Shown piece by piece: positions 20,809-29,265 of a stretch of 64,000 nucleotides of DNA (position 1 is its first letter; every line of letters begins with the position of its first letter). Source of the DNA: JABURQ01 sp029243145. Its GTDB lineage: Bacteria; Planctomycetota; Planctomycetia; Planctomycetales; Planctomycetaceae. The notes beneath the pieces were generated by a model. It did not search any database and was not told where the DNA came from. It saw only the letters and a program-made list of their open reading frames with translations. The stretch spans positions 248,001 through 312,000 of the forward strand of contig CBFHYX010000002.1 of assembly GCA_965660145.1 (NCBI GenBank), read 5' to 3'. A program made the position numbers and the translations under genes.

Positions 20809-21756
20809 TCAGAGAGAAGTATCAGGAGAACCTGTGGTCGCGGGAGGAACCAGATTGAGTGGAATACGCTCCTCGCAATGTGGGCAAGGCACAGAAAGAT
20901 GGCGAGTGATTCTCATCAAGAAATTGTAATTCCAATGCCCGATCACAAAGTTATCGTCCTCATCGAACGCCAGACAAGTCGTCTCTGCGGGAACGCGTGC
21001 ATAACTCTGAGTCTTCCCGGTTTCAGGATTCCAGGCCATGATGCGTCCGGTCTGAGAGTTCAAAATGATGAGCAAACCACTCCTATGAACAAACAAATCC
21101 GAAGGGTGTTGCAAGCCCACCTGAATACGCTCTAACGTTCCGTCGAACAAAAGTTGATAGACAGTTCCTTCAGTCCGGGAAGCGATATACAGAGTCCCCC
21201 TATTATCATAAGCGAGAGCCGTCGGTGAGGTGACACGATCCGTCAACAATTCTTGCTCACCATCTGCGTTGAGCTTGAAAACTTTACCCGTCGAATACTC
21301 ACAAAACACAAGATCTCCTTGAGGTGACATCACGAGATCACTCGGGCCGTTCAGCTCGTCGATCAGAGGGACGAGATTTCCCATGGAATCGAGTCGAACT
21401 AAAGCGCCTGACTTTGGTATTCCCGCCCCATAGAGAGTCAAAAATATTTCACCAGAGCCAGAACTGACAACACCCGAGGGTTGATTCAACCCCACCGCAA
21501 TTCGTTCTGGTTGTCCTTCGGGTGACAATCGAATCAATGATCCTGTCTCCCATTCGGTGATCAATAGCGATCCATCAGGCTGTTCGACGATGCGACGTAT
21601 TTGTCGCGTTTCGAGTGGAATTCGATTGATGATGGGGGCCGACTCAATTTCAATCGCGTGGTGGAAATGCGGCTCAACAACTTGAGCTTCCAGAACAACA
21701 CCCAGAACCAAATTGACGATCAAAACGGCAGCAACACTCAATGATAAACGAATCAT
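20809..21756 (-). CDS. Secreted NHL/SMP-30-like beta-propeller protein
   Basis: 315 aa from the ATG at 21754-21756, preceded by AAGGA. A signal peptide or anchor is seen at residues 1-24 (LSVAAVLIVNLVLGVVLEAQ). Repeating six-bladed propeller units follow, for example GLNQPSGVVSSGSGEIFLTL, LNGPSDLVMSPQGDLVFCEY, VTSPTALAYDNRGTLYIAS and LQHPSDLFVHRSGLLIILNS. The C-terminus carries a CPHC pair that could bind a metal or form a disulfide. Substrate or partner is unknown. It lies 119 bp after an isomerase-like gene on the same strand. Confidence 0.8.
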   Translation of the reverse strand: MIRLSLSVAAVLIVNLVLGVVLEAQVVEPHFHHAIEIESAPIINRIPLETRQIRRIVEQPDGSLLITEWETGSLIRLSPEGQPERIAVGLNQPSGVVSSGSGEIFLTLYGAGIPKSGALVRLDSMGNLVPLIDELNGPSDLVMSPQGDLVFCEYSTGKVFKLNADGEQELLTDRVTSPTALAYDNRGTLYIASRTEGTVYQLLFDGTLERIQVGLQHPSDLFVHRSGLLIILNSQTGRIMAWNPETGKTQSYARVPAETTCLAFDEDDNFVIGHWNYNFLMRITRHLSVPCPHCEERIPLNLVPPATTGSPDTSL

Positions 21757-21875
21757 GATGGATCCTTTCCGACCAGTCATCGTCTCTGAATGCGAGGAGA
21801 ATCGACTGGTGAATCGTGCGAGTCTCATTGTCTCGCTGAGGATCGAATCCGTCAAACAGTATTTTGTCCGATTCG

Positions 21876-22664
21876 TCAAAATGGTGATAACTCTCTGAGA
21901 TACGAGAGTCCCACTGAAAGATCGCCGGCTCGATCTTCACCACTGGTTCGATCAATTACGATCCAACCTTGATAATCGGCTTCGTGTAGTAACGCCAGAA
22001 ATTGCGGCCAATCGACGCCCCCCATTCCCAATGGAGACTCTTCAATTTCATCATCGATATTGCGAATACCGTCACGTGCGCGAACGTGTTTCACATCGAC
22101 ATGAAACTCGCGAAACAGATTCATTAAATCGCCTTCCGCCGCCATCACACTCAAAGGATCAAAGTTTATTCCTAACGACCCCTCCGTGACGGCTTGCAAG
22201 AGCTGCCTCACTCGTGTTGGAAACTCCATGGATAAACTCAAACAAAGAGTCACACCAGAGTGATTTCCAAATTGAGCCAATTCATTCAAAACTTCGCACA
22301 AGATTTGCCACTCAGCAGGACGTTGTTCAGGATCGGGCAGACGACCGGGCCGAACGGTCAACACATCGGTCCCCAACTGATAACAGAAAGTCATCGCCGC
22401 TCGAAGGGCTTCCAGTCTTTGCTCGATCCATTGAGGATCGTAAATCGCTTGCCGCATGGGAAAGGCTCCCGAGGCGACCTTGAGATTCATTTCATTAAGG
22501 CGATTTTTGAAATCGCGGATCGCCGTGTTCCCCATTTGATCCGGGGAGACTTCCTGTCGGACATCAAGTTGAACACCGGCGACCTTCAACCGCGCGGCTG
22601 CCAGCAATGCTTGTTTCAAGTTTGTTGATAGACATCGCGTAGGAAGAGCATATTGAAATTTCAT
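21876..22664 (-). CDS. Xylose isomerase-like TIM-barrel protein (sugar phosphate isomerase/epimerase family)
   Basis: 262 aa with the AP-endonuclease-2/xylose-isomerase-like barrel. Visible segments are AGVQLDVRQ, LGTDVLTVRPGRLPDPEQR, GVTLCLSLSMEFPTRV, LGINFDPLSVMAAEG, VDVKHVRARDGI and a C-terminal GMGGVDWPQFLALLHEADYQGWIV (here in two parts: GMGGVDWPQF, LALLHEADYQGWIV). Metal-ligand positions of the family are partly recognisable (D in NFDP, H in VKHVRARD, E/D near the C-terminus). One strand that usually carries a metal-binding Glu reads CLSLSMEF. Substrate unknown. Confidence 0.78.
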   Translation of the reverse strand: MKFQYALPTRCLSTNLKQALLAAARLKVAGVQLDVRQEVSPDQMGNTAIRDFKNRLNEMNLKVASGAFPMRQAIYDPQWIEQRLEALRAAMTFCYQLGTDVLTVRPGRLPDPEQRPAEWQILCEVLNELAQFGNHSGVTLCLSLSMEFPTRVRQLLQAVTEGSLGINFDPLSVMAAEGDLMNLFREFHVDVKHVRARDGIRNIDDEIEESPLGMGGVDWPQFLALLHEADYQGWIVIDRTSGEDRAGDLSVGLSYLRELSPF

Positions 22665-22816
22665 ACCTCTATTTTATCGGGGGAACCGAACCGTGAACAG
22701 CCATCCGAGGGAAAGCACTCTCCGATTCGCCGGGTGCGATTCATTCTGAGACTTGATGCGGTTTGTCCCCGGCGTGTAAGCTAAGGAAAATACTTACTGA
22801 AATTGATCGCTCAGTT

Positions 22817-23635
22817 ATGGCTCGATTTACCAATTTTCTCGAAACGCTCTCAAATCTGGCACCACTGGAACTCGCTGAAGAGTGGGACAATGTCGGGTTG
22901 ATTGTGGGGCGAACAGGTGACAAGATCGAACGTGTCATGACGTGTTTGACACTGACCGCCGATGTCGCCGAAGAGGCCATCAAAAATCACATTGATGTGA
23001 TTGTCACCCACCATCCAATCATCTTCCGCCCACGCCAGGAGATCACTTTCGATTCCGAAGAAGGGGCACTATTGATTCGTCTGATCCAGGCGAACATTGC
23101 CGTTTATAGTCCTCACACGGCGTACGATTCTGCGAAACTTGGGATCAACGCACAATTGGCCGAGCTTTTCGAATTAGTCGACGTCACCCCCATTCGTCCA
23201 GTGACAGATAATATGGTCGCAAAATATCCCCGTCTGAAAGGTCTCGGCTCTGGGAGAATCGGAACATTGCCACGCGAGATGACACTTTCCGATCTGGCTT
23301 CATTGGCCGGACAGAAACTGCCAACCGGAGCCGGTGTGCAATTCGTCGGTGAGGGAAATCGCTTGGTTTCAAAAGTGGGCATCGCTTGCGGATCAGCTGC
23401 GGAGTTCCAGGGAGATGCGAGACGACTCGGAGCAGATGTTCTCATCACGGGAGAAGCTCGGTTTCATGCTTGCCTGGAAGCTCGATCTGCCGGGATCAGC
23501 CTTGTGATCGCAGGACATTACGCCACCGAACGGCCTGCCTTAGAAACTCTGGCTCGACTGATCGAACAGAACTGTCAGGGGTTAAGTGTGACCAGCAGCC
23601 AGACAGAATCAGACCCTCTTCAATTACATTCCTGA
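22817..23635 (+). CDS. Nif3-like dinuclear metal centre protein
   Basis: 272 aa from the ATG at 22817; the upstream in-frame ATG at 22763 adds 18 residues without similarity. Nif3/YbgI family features are LAEEWDNVGLIVG, VIVTHHPIIFRP (metal-binding HH), VYSPHTAYDSAKLGIN and the C-terminal GEARFHACLEARSAGISLVIAGHYATE (as GEARFHACLEARS and LVIAGHYATE). YbgI is a hydrolase-like protein also annotated as GTP cyclohydrolase-like; the in vivo role is unsettled. It is divergent from the isomerase-like gene across a 152-bp spacer. Confidence 0.9.
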   Translation: MARFTNFLETLSNLAPLELAEEWDNVGLIVGRTGDKIERVMTCLTLTADVAEEAIKNHIDVIVTHHPIIFRPRQEITFDSEEGALLIRLIQANIAVYSPHTAYDSAKLGINAQLAELFELVDVTPIRPVTDNMVAKYPRLKGLGSGRIGTLPREMTLSDLASLAGQKLPTGAGVQFVGEGNRLVSKVGIACGSAAEFQGDARRLGADVLITGEARFHACLEARSAGISLVIAGHYATERPALETLARLIEQNCQGLSVTSSQTESDPLQLHS

Positions 23636-23653
23636 GAATCGACTGAGACCGCC

Positions 23654-24028
23654 GTGCAAAAACCACCATTGGGAACTCTTCTCGGTCGAGCCTTTCGACT
23701 TCGCTGCCCGTGTTGCGGAACGGGAAAACTCTTTCTCTCATTCTTTCGGATGTACGAACGCTGTGAGAGTTGCGATCTGAAATACGAACGAGCGCCGGGC
23801 TATTTTCTGGGATCGATCTACATCAACTACGGGCTCACTGCAATGAGCACAACCGTTGCCTATGTCACTCTGCACTTTGGGAAGGACATCCCCAACAAAG
23901 AATTGATGCCGTACCTAATCGGGTTTTGCATTCTCTTCCCGACTCTGTTTTATCGGTATGCCAGAGCGTTGTGGATTTCGCTCGACTCCTTCTTCGACAC
24001 GGAAGAGTTCTGGAGCGATGAAAGCTAA
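23654..24028 (+). CDS. DUF983 family membrane protein
   Basis: 124 aa, GTG start. The N-terminal zinc-ribbon-like part has CPCCG and CESCDLKYERAPGYF, followed by two hydrophobic segments (about residues 52-72 and 83-103). The domain is often found near cytochrome oxidase genes in bacteria, and here it lies next to the end of the respiratory operon but on the opposite strand. It follows the Nif3-like gene by 18 bp, so the two are probably co-transcribed. Confidence 0.85.
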   Translation: MQKPPLGTLLGRAFRLRCPCCGTGKLFLSFFRMYERCESCDLKYERAPGYFLGSIYINYGLTAMSTTVAYVTLHFGKDIPNKELMPYLIGFCILFPTLFYRYARALWISLDSFFDTEEFWSDES

Positions 24029-24037
24029 CGAGGAAGA

Positions 24038-24331
24038 CTAATCGACAACGTCGCTTGCGTTGTTATGCAGGGCGTGCAGTTCTTCATCTAATGAACTGAA
24101 CTCATTCTCGCGTTGGTTCATGCGGTAAATCCCGTAACCGAAAGAACCAAAAATCACCGCAGGCATCGACAGCATGAAAAGAATGCTATACATGTACGCT
24201 TTGGGCTGATTTTCATCTTGCTCAGCCGCCGCTTTACACATCGGGCAAGCCGATGCGACAGCCGGAAGTAGAGCGCTGACCATGATCGCCAATAGAAGAA
24301 TCGAAACAATTTTTTTGACAGTTTTCATCAT
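24038..24331 (-). CDS. Small membrane protein with CPMC motif, end of the oxidase operon
   Basis: 97 aa. Signal-like helix at 8-27 ending AVASAC, then CPMCKAAAEQDE, then a second hydrophobic helix (about 46-67) and a charged tail. A CxxC just outside the membrane next to SCO1 and CtaM-like genes suggests a copper or redox role in oxidase assembly. That is inference; no named family was recognised. Last gene of the minus-strand run. Confidence 0.75.
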   Translation of the reverse strand: MMKTVKKIVSILLLAIMVSALLPAVASACPMCKAAAEQDENQPKAYMYSILFMLSMPAVIFGSFGYGIYRMNQRENEFSSLDEELHALHNNASDVVD

Positions 24332-24346
24332 TCATTCCTTCCCGGT

Positions 24347-24796
24347 TCAAACGGGCCAACGATAGAGCATTCCATAGATTATAACCCCCGTCAGAGAAAC
24401 GAACAGCCAGATGGGAAATGTGATTTTAGCAATCCTGCGATGCTTGCGCCACTGTCCCTTCAATCCCCGATAGATCGTCAACATTGCCAGAAATGGCACG
24501 ATAGCAGCCAAAATGACGTGAGTGATGAGAATCGTAAAATAGATCGGGCGAATGAGTCCCTGTCCTTGAAACGGCTTGGAGGAGACTCCGGTGTAATGCT
24601 TCAAAGCAAAATGATAAGTAAGATAAAAAACGAGAAACAATACGGAGGTCGCAAATGCCGAGAGCATCACCCGCTTGTGGGCGACTTTCTGCCCGCGATG
24701 GATGAGTAGATAGCCACTGACCAACAATATTGTCGCCAAAGTATTCAGTGCCGCGTTTATGGAGGGCAGTGTATAGACCCAGTTGGGAGCATTCAC
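24347..24796 (-). CDS. DUF420 membrane protein (CtaM-like oxidase assembly factor)
   Basis: 149 aa, GTG start. Four hydrophobic segments and the DUF420 pattern: LPSINAALNTLATILLVSGY near the N-terminus, AHKRVMLSAFATSVLFLVFYL, then RPIYFTILITHVILAAIVPF and HRRIAKITFPIWLFVSLTGV. DUF420 includes CtaM, needed for maturation of aa3-type oxidase in firmicutes. Membrane-embedded histidines (HRG, HKR, HF, HVI) fit heme or copper handling. Adjacent to SCO1 (6-bp gap). Confidence 0.85.
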   Translation of the reverse strand: MNAPNWVYTLPSINAALNTLATILLVSGYLLIHRGQKVAHKRVMLSAFATSVLFLVFYLTYHFALKHYTGVSSKPFQGQGLIRPIYFTILITHVILAAIVPFLAMLTIYRGLKGQWRKHRRIAKITFPIWLFVSLTGVIIYGMLYRWPV

Positions 24797-24802
24797 GGTG
24801 AC

Positions 24803-25660
24803 TCAGGACTCCTTCTCGGTTGTGGGAGAACTTTGATCGGATTTGTTGACGGGGGAAGCTTCTTCGGCGGGACTTTGATTCGCGTCTTTAGAGGGTTCTT
24901 CGGCCAAATCCCGAAGTCGTTTTTTCAAGGCATGGAACTGTTCATCCTGAAGTGCAATGAACGAATCAACATAGTTTCCTTCGGAATCGACGACAACGAA
25001 TCTATTTGTGTGCAAAATATCTCCCGGCTTAATCTCGCCGACAGGCATTTTGAAACCGCTCCGAATCAATTCATAAATCACGTTCATGTCGCCGGTCAAA
25101 AAGTGCCAGTTCTTGAGATCGGCGGTAAAAGCATCGGCATATTTGGTCAATTTTTCGGGAGTATCATTTTTCGGATCGACGGTAATCGACACCAAATTGA
25201 AGTCCACTCCTTTCATTTCAGACTGCAGTTGCTTCATTCGACCGGTGATCATCGAGCACGGCCCCGGACAACTGGAAAAAACAAATGTCCCCACCCAAGG
25301 CTTCCCTTTCAGTTCCTCCAAACCAATTTTTTCATTGGATTGATTAACCAGACTGAACGGTTCCAGAGTTCTCGGAAGATCTTTTGATTCTTCAGGATCG
25401 ACCACCTCCCCTTGAGAATTGAACACAATCGTTTTGTGCTCTTCATAGACCTCCGCCTGCTCTCCTTCGGGTTCCTCTGAGGAAGCTCCCTGAGAATTTG
25501 CCAATTGTTGTCGAGCATCAGCCGAGAAAAACGTCACATAAACGGCAGCACCTGCGACAACCCACAACATGACAATGAAGCCATACATAAACTTCGTGCC
25601 GGTTGTCATTGGAGCTTGCTCCGGTGGAGTGGTTGTTGTGCCGGTGGTTTCTTCATTCAT
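24803..25660 (-). CDS. SCO1/SenC copper chaperone
   Basis: 285 aa, delivers copper to the CuA site of oxidase subunit II. The ATG at 25658-25660 is chosen; a TTG at 25678 in frame is possible. One N-terminal transmembrane anchor (about 25-45) precedes an acidic linker and the thioredoxin-like domain. The copper motif FSSCPGPCSMITGRM and the distal His ligand in ILHTNRFVVVD are intact. A long hydrophilic C-terminal tail (about 35 residues, Ser/Glu/Pro-rich) extends beyond the fold. Confidence 0.93.
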   Translation of the reverse strand: MNEETTGTTTTPPEQAPMTTGTKFMYGFIVMLWVVAGAAVYVTFFSADARQQLANSQGASSEEPEGEQAEVYEEHKTIVFNSQGEVVDPEESKDLPRTLEPFSLVNQSNEKIGLEELKGKPWVGTFVFSSCPGPCSMITGRMKQLQSEMKGVDFNLVSITVDPKNDTPEKLTKYADAFTADLKNWHFLTGDMNVIYELIRSGFKMPVGEIKPGDILHTNRFVVVDSEGNYVDSFIALQDEQFHALKKRLRDLAEEPSKDANQSPAEEASPVNKSDQSSPTTEKES

Positions 25661-25696
25661 AGTGAACTGTTCTCCCAAACGTCATCCGGTTCGACT

Positions 25697-26551
25697 TCAA
25701 CGAGTATTCAACGCAGAACGCCGATTGGTTAATTGTGTCGCAATCATCACACACACAAGGCAAAACAGAAGAGTGACAGAGAAACTCAGGGCCACTCCCG
25801 GCAATCCCACCGCATCGGGACTGATCGAATTGGAATACATCAAACGACGCAAACAGGCGACTCCGTAAGTTAATGGATTTATCCACATCACCCACGAGAG
25901 CCAACCCGTGGATCCGACAGGAAAGATCGCCCCCGAGAGTAGCCACATTGGCAACAAGAACACGCTCATAATGGCGTGAAATCCTTGCGTGGACGACATC
26001 GGCCAAGCGATGACATACCCCAAACCGGTGAGAGTAAATCCCAGCAGACACATAAATGATAGAACGGCCAACCAATCAAGAATAGTCAGATTGAGTCGGA
26101 TTTCAGGGGCCAAACCGAACCAATGCAGACAAAATCCGAAAATCAGGAACAGAATCGCCTGACCCACAGCCAAGATCGTCCCGCCGATCAGTTTACCAAA
26201 CACGATCACTGACCGAGGCACGGGCGAGACCAAGACTCCTTGCAAAAAACCTTCTCGGCGATCTTCAATGATCGAAATGGTCGAAAAGATCGCGGTAAAC
26301 AACAGAATCATGACGGCCACACCAGGAAAAAAGTATTCCTGATAGGTCATATCGGCTGAGGCCCACTCCGGTGGCTGAAAAGAACCATACAACCCGGCTC
26401 CAAACAGAACCCAAAAAATAACAGGCTGGCCAAGAGCTCCAACAACACGAGTTCGCTGACGCAAAAATCGAACAATCTCTCTTTGAGAAAGCGAACAGAC
26501 GGCGAGCCAGTAACTGGAGGAATTCGCCGAGGATTTCAAAGACTCATTCAT
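25697..26551 (-). CDS. ABC-2 type transporter permease
   Basis: 284 aa, six hydrophobic segments. The N-terminal RQRTRVVGALGQPVIFWVLFGAG and the central IEDRREGFLQGVLVSPVPRS are typical of ABC-2/NodJ-like permeases (quoted as VGALGQPVIFWVLFGAG and IEDRREGFLQGVLVSPVP). It overlaps the ATPase gene by 4 bp (ATGA). Substrate is unknown. Embedded between oxidase structural and assembly genes, it may serve oxidase maturation or only share the transcript. Confidence 0.9.
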   Translation of the reverse strand: MNESLKSSANSSSYWLAVCSLSQREIVRFLRQRTRVVGALGQPVIFWVLFGAGLYGSFQPPEWASADMTYQEYFFPGVAVMILLFTAIFSTISIIEDRREGFLQGVLVSPVPRSVIVFGKLIGGTILAVGQAILFLIFGFCLHWFGLAPEIRLNLTILDWLAVLSFMCLLGFTLTGLGYVIAWPMSSTQGFHAIMSVFLLPMWLLSGAIFPVGSTGWLSWVMWINPLTYGVACLRRLMYSNSISPDAVGLPGVALSFSVTLLFCLVCVMIATQLTNRRSALNTR

Positions 26552-27489
26552 ACGACCGCCTCATCTTCCCAGAATCGATGGCCGGTTTTTTGAATGAACA
26601 CATCTTCTAAAGTTGGTTTGCCAAGCGAGATCGATTCGATGTCGTCGGGAAACGCATCGACAAGATCGCGAATGAGTTCGTGACCGTTCTCACGTCCAAT
26701 CCTTAACTGATTTCCGATGATCGAAGCGTCCAACTGAAACTGGTCTCGTAAACGATTCTGTAAGCTGTTTTGGTCGGATGTGCTGATTGTGATGCAGTCG
26801 CCCCCAATGGAACTCCGCAACATCTCGGGTGTATCCATCGCAACTAATTCACCCTGATTGAGAATTGCCAAACGGTCACATCGCTCGGCTTCTTCCATTA
26901 AATGTGTCGTCACCAGAATCGTCACCTGCTGTTCGTCTCTTAGTTTTCTTAAGTATTGCCATAAATCGTGACGAGCACCGGGATCGAGTCCCGTACTTGG
27001 CTCATCCAACAACAAAATCTCGGGACGATGAAGCAATCCCTTGGCAATCTCCACTCGACGCTTCATTCCCCCCGAAAGTTTGGAGACCGTTTCTCCCATT
27101 CGGTCAACTAAACCCACATGCGTTAAAAGCTGTTCGATCAGTTGTGCCAGTTCACTGCCGCGCAAACCGTATAAATGCCCGTGGTGCTTAAGATTTTCTC
27201 GGACCGTCAAACGATCATCGAGACTGGGTGACTGAAACGTGATGCCAATTTTACGACGCACTTCGGCGGGAGACGTTTTCACATCAGCCTCTGATAAAGA
27301 AGCAGCCCCCGATTGAATCGGCATCAACGTGCAGAGCAGCCGAAAGAGAGTCGTCTTGCCAGATCCGTTAGGACCGAGAAGGCCAAATATTTCTTCCGGC
27401 TTGACCTGAAATGAGACATCAGACAGCGCGACCCGCTCGCCGTAAGAATAAGAAAGAGCTTCAACGCTGATGGCAGCGGGGTCGGACAT
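26548..27489 (-). CDS. ABC transporter ATP-binding protein
   Basis: 313 aa. Walker A GLLGPNGSGKTTLFR, Q-loop FQSPSLDDRLTVREN, signature KLSGGMKRRVEIA, Walker B EILLLDEPSTGLDP and switch His in VTTHLMEEAERCD are all intact. The C-terminal part has the CcmA/NodI-type extension ending FIQKTGHRFWEDE. The ATG at 27487-27489 overlaps the coxD stop (TGATG), and a GTG lies one codon upstream. It forms a transporter with the next gene. Confidence 0.93.
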   Translation of the reverse strand: MSDPAAISVEALSYSYGERVALSDVSFQVKPEEIFGLLGPNGSGKTTLFRLLCTLMPIQSGAASLSEADVKTSPAEVRRKIGITFQSPSLDDRLTVRENLKHHGHLYGLRGSELAQLIEQLLTHVGLVDRMGETVSKLSGGMKRRVEIAKGLLHRPEILLLDEPSTGLDPGARHDLWQYLRKLRDEQQVTILVTTHLMEEAERCDRLAILNQGELVAMDTPEMLRSSIGGDCITISTSDQNSLQNRLRDQFQLDASIIGNQLRIGRENGHELIRDLVDAFPDDIESISLGKPTLEDVFIQKTGHRFWEDEAVV

Positions 27490-28028
27490 CACTTGACACT
27501 GGATTCAGTCGCATCCGCACCGGACGTTTCGTCGCCCTGTTCGGGATTTTGGCTGTCCTTATGATGTTTGTCGGCGTCACCTTCGTGGTGATCAGCATCG
27601 TCGTGACTATGTTCGGCAGCATGGCCATCTTCTTGATGGTCACCTTCGCTGTGCTCCTCACCATGATCTCCATGCACGGCCATGAATTCGTCGTAATCAT
27701 ACTTTTGAGGAACATCTCTGATGTAATAACTGGTGGCAACATCCGGCATCAAAGCAATTGGCAAACCAATGGCCAATATGGTTGTCGGAGCCAACAGAAT
27801 ATATTTCCAGTTTCCTTCGAATTTGATATGCATGAAGAACAGCAACACGCAAGTTGCTTTTGCGACAGCAACCGACATCACAATGACGGTTTTGAGAGCC
27901 GCACTGGGGATGTGAACGACATCCGCAACAATAGAGATAGCCGTGAAGATCATCAGCGCGAAGAAAATAACAATATATGCAACATTACCATGAGAATGAT
28001 CGTCGTGAGCGGTGTCGCGATATGCCAT
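27489..28028 (-). CDS. coxD: Cytochrome c oxidase subunit IV (prokaryotic type) with His-rich tail
   Basis: 179 aa. Three transmembrane helices in the first 100 residues (AYIVIFFALMIFTAISIVAD, VIVMSVAVAKATCVLLFFMHIKF and KYILLAPTTILAIGLPIAL; the middle one includes MHIKF, common in this family). A hydrophilic tail of about 75 residues follows. Residues 118-160 contain 11 histidines and many Asp/Glu (HGDHGEEHSEGDH and similar), suggesting metal binding. The N-terminus also has HDDHSHG. It is co-located with coxC upstream. Confidence 0.88.
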   Translation of the reverse strand: MAYRDTAHDDHSHGNVAYIVIFFALMIFTAISIVADVVHIPSAALKTVIVMSVAVAKATCVLLFFMHIKFEGNWKYILLAPTTILAIGLPIALMPDVATSYYIRDVPQKYDYDEFMAVHGDHGEEHSEGDHQEDGHAAEHSHDDADHHEGDADKHHKDSQNPEQGDETSGADATESSVK

Positions 28029-28093
28029 GCTGAATTCCTCGTATGTCTAACAGAAATGATTCCGGCTTCAGACCAAATGTGCTTAATGAAAAA

Positions 28094-29209
28094 CTATGTG
28101 AAATCGACGATATACAATAACGGGAACAGAAAGATCCAGACCAAGTCGACGAAGTGCCAATAGAGGCCACTATTTTCCACCCAGTCGGTCCAGGTCTCAT
28201 CCAGGTTACTCCCCTGCTTCAACACCATTCCAAACAGGATCAGTCCTACGATGACGTGGATCGCATGGAAACCGGTCATTAAAAAGTAAGTCGATGCAAA
28301 AATGTTTCCATACAGAATCACATGCGGTTCATGAACATGGGATGCCTGTTCTGGATAGGATTCTTTCAGAGTATTGACTTCCTGAGTCAGACCCGCAAAA
28401 TCCCATTCTTCCGCTTTGACATAGGTTTTAAAGTTCTTGACGTGATTCGCAAACAATTCTCGATTTTTGATCTGTAGATTTAAACCTTGTAGCGGATCCA
28501 AATCATAGATTTCATCTTCAACACTAATTATACGTGACCTCAAATCAGCCTTTACCTCTTTAGTGACACCTTCTGAATAAAATTCATCATTAAGTTCCGT
28601 GTCCTTTTTGACGAGCTTATCAATTTCTGGTTGGATTTGTTCCTTTTTCTCGGCGTCCGCTTTTATCTCAGCTTCACTTTTATCATCGGAAGCTTTTGCG
28701 ATTTGTAGTTGCAACTCGGACAATTGGATTTTTTTGTCCTGCAGCCCCGTTTCCTCCACAGCGTCATCAAATTCAGACATCGCTTGTTCGGCAGCTTGCC
28801 AATCGTTTTCCGCAATTTGTCCCGGCAGAATGTTATGGGTGATCTTGCCGTAATATTCGAAGGACTTCACTCCCATGAAAACGACCCCCGCCATTGTCGT
28901 CATCCAAAGAAATTTGCGGGCCTTGTCGAAATTCTTGTGTAGCATCGCTTCGTGAGCCAGCACCACAAAATAACTGGACACAATCAGCACGAAGGTATTA
29001 AATCCACCAGCGAAGACATTGATGTGGGTGACGTGTGGATCACTGGGCCAACCTTGCGACCCCATGCGGAGAACAATGTAGGAACCGATGAATGCCGTAA
29101 AAAACATAATTTCGGTTCCGAGGAACAACCACATCCCGAGTTTGGAATTCGGAATCGGCAGACCCATCTTGAGATTGGAACCGGCTGAATGTGAGGACGA
29201 ATCAGACAT
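28094..29209 (-). CDS. coxC: Cytochrome c oxidase subunit III with a large coiled-coil insertion
   Basis: 371 aa, against about 200 for the usual five-helix form. Helices 1-3 lie at about residues 25-48, 62-88 and 100-122 (MWLFLGTEIMFFTAF, INVFAGGFNTFVLIVSSYF, MAGVVFMGVKSFEYYGKI). Helices 4 and 5 lie at about 300-330 and 348-368 (STYFLMTGFHAIHVIVG, LYWHFVDLVWIFLFPLLY). Between helices 3 and 4 there is a charged insert of about 170 residues (about 125-295, DNA about 28324-28837) rich in Lys, Glu and Asp with heptad-like spacing. The conserved TGFHxxHV and WHFVD motifs of subunit III are intact. Confidence 0.92.
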   Translation of the reverse strand: MSDSSSHSAGSNLKMGLPIPNSKLGMWLFLGTEIMFFTAFIGSYIVLRMGSQGWPSDPHVTHINVFAGGFNTFVLIVSSYFVVLAHEAMLHKNFDKARKFLWMTTMAGVVFMGVKSFEYYGKITHNILPGQIAENDWQAAEQAMSEFDDAVEETGLQDKKIQLSELQLQIAKASDDKSEAEIKADAEKKEQIQPEIDKLVKKDTELNDEFYSEGVTKEVKADLRSRIISVEDEIYDLDPLQGLNLQIKNRELFANHVKNFKTYVKAEEWDFAGLTQEVNTLKESYPEQASHVHEPHVILYGNIFASTYFLMTGFHAIHVIVGLILFGMVLKQGSNLDETWTDWVENSGLYWHFVDLVWIFLFPLLYIVDFT

Positions 29210-29265
29210 CAGGAGTCACTTACCGTTAAAAGGAAACATTGTATCGTTGGAAATACCGTGTCGTG

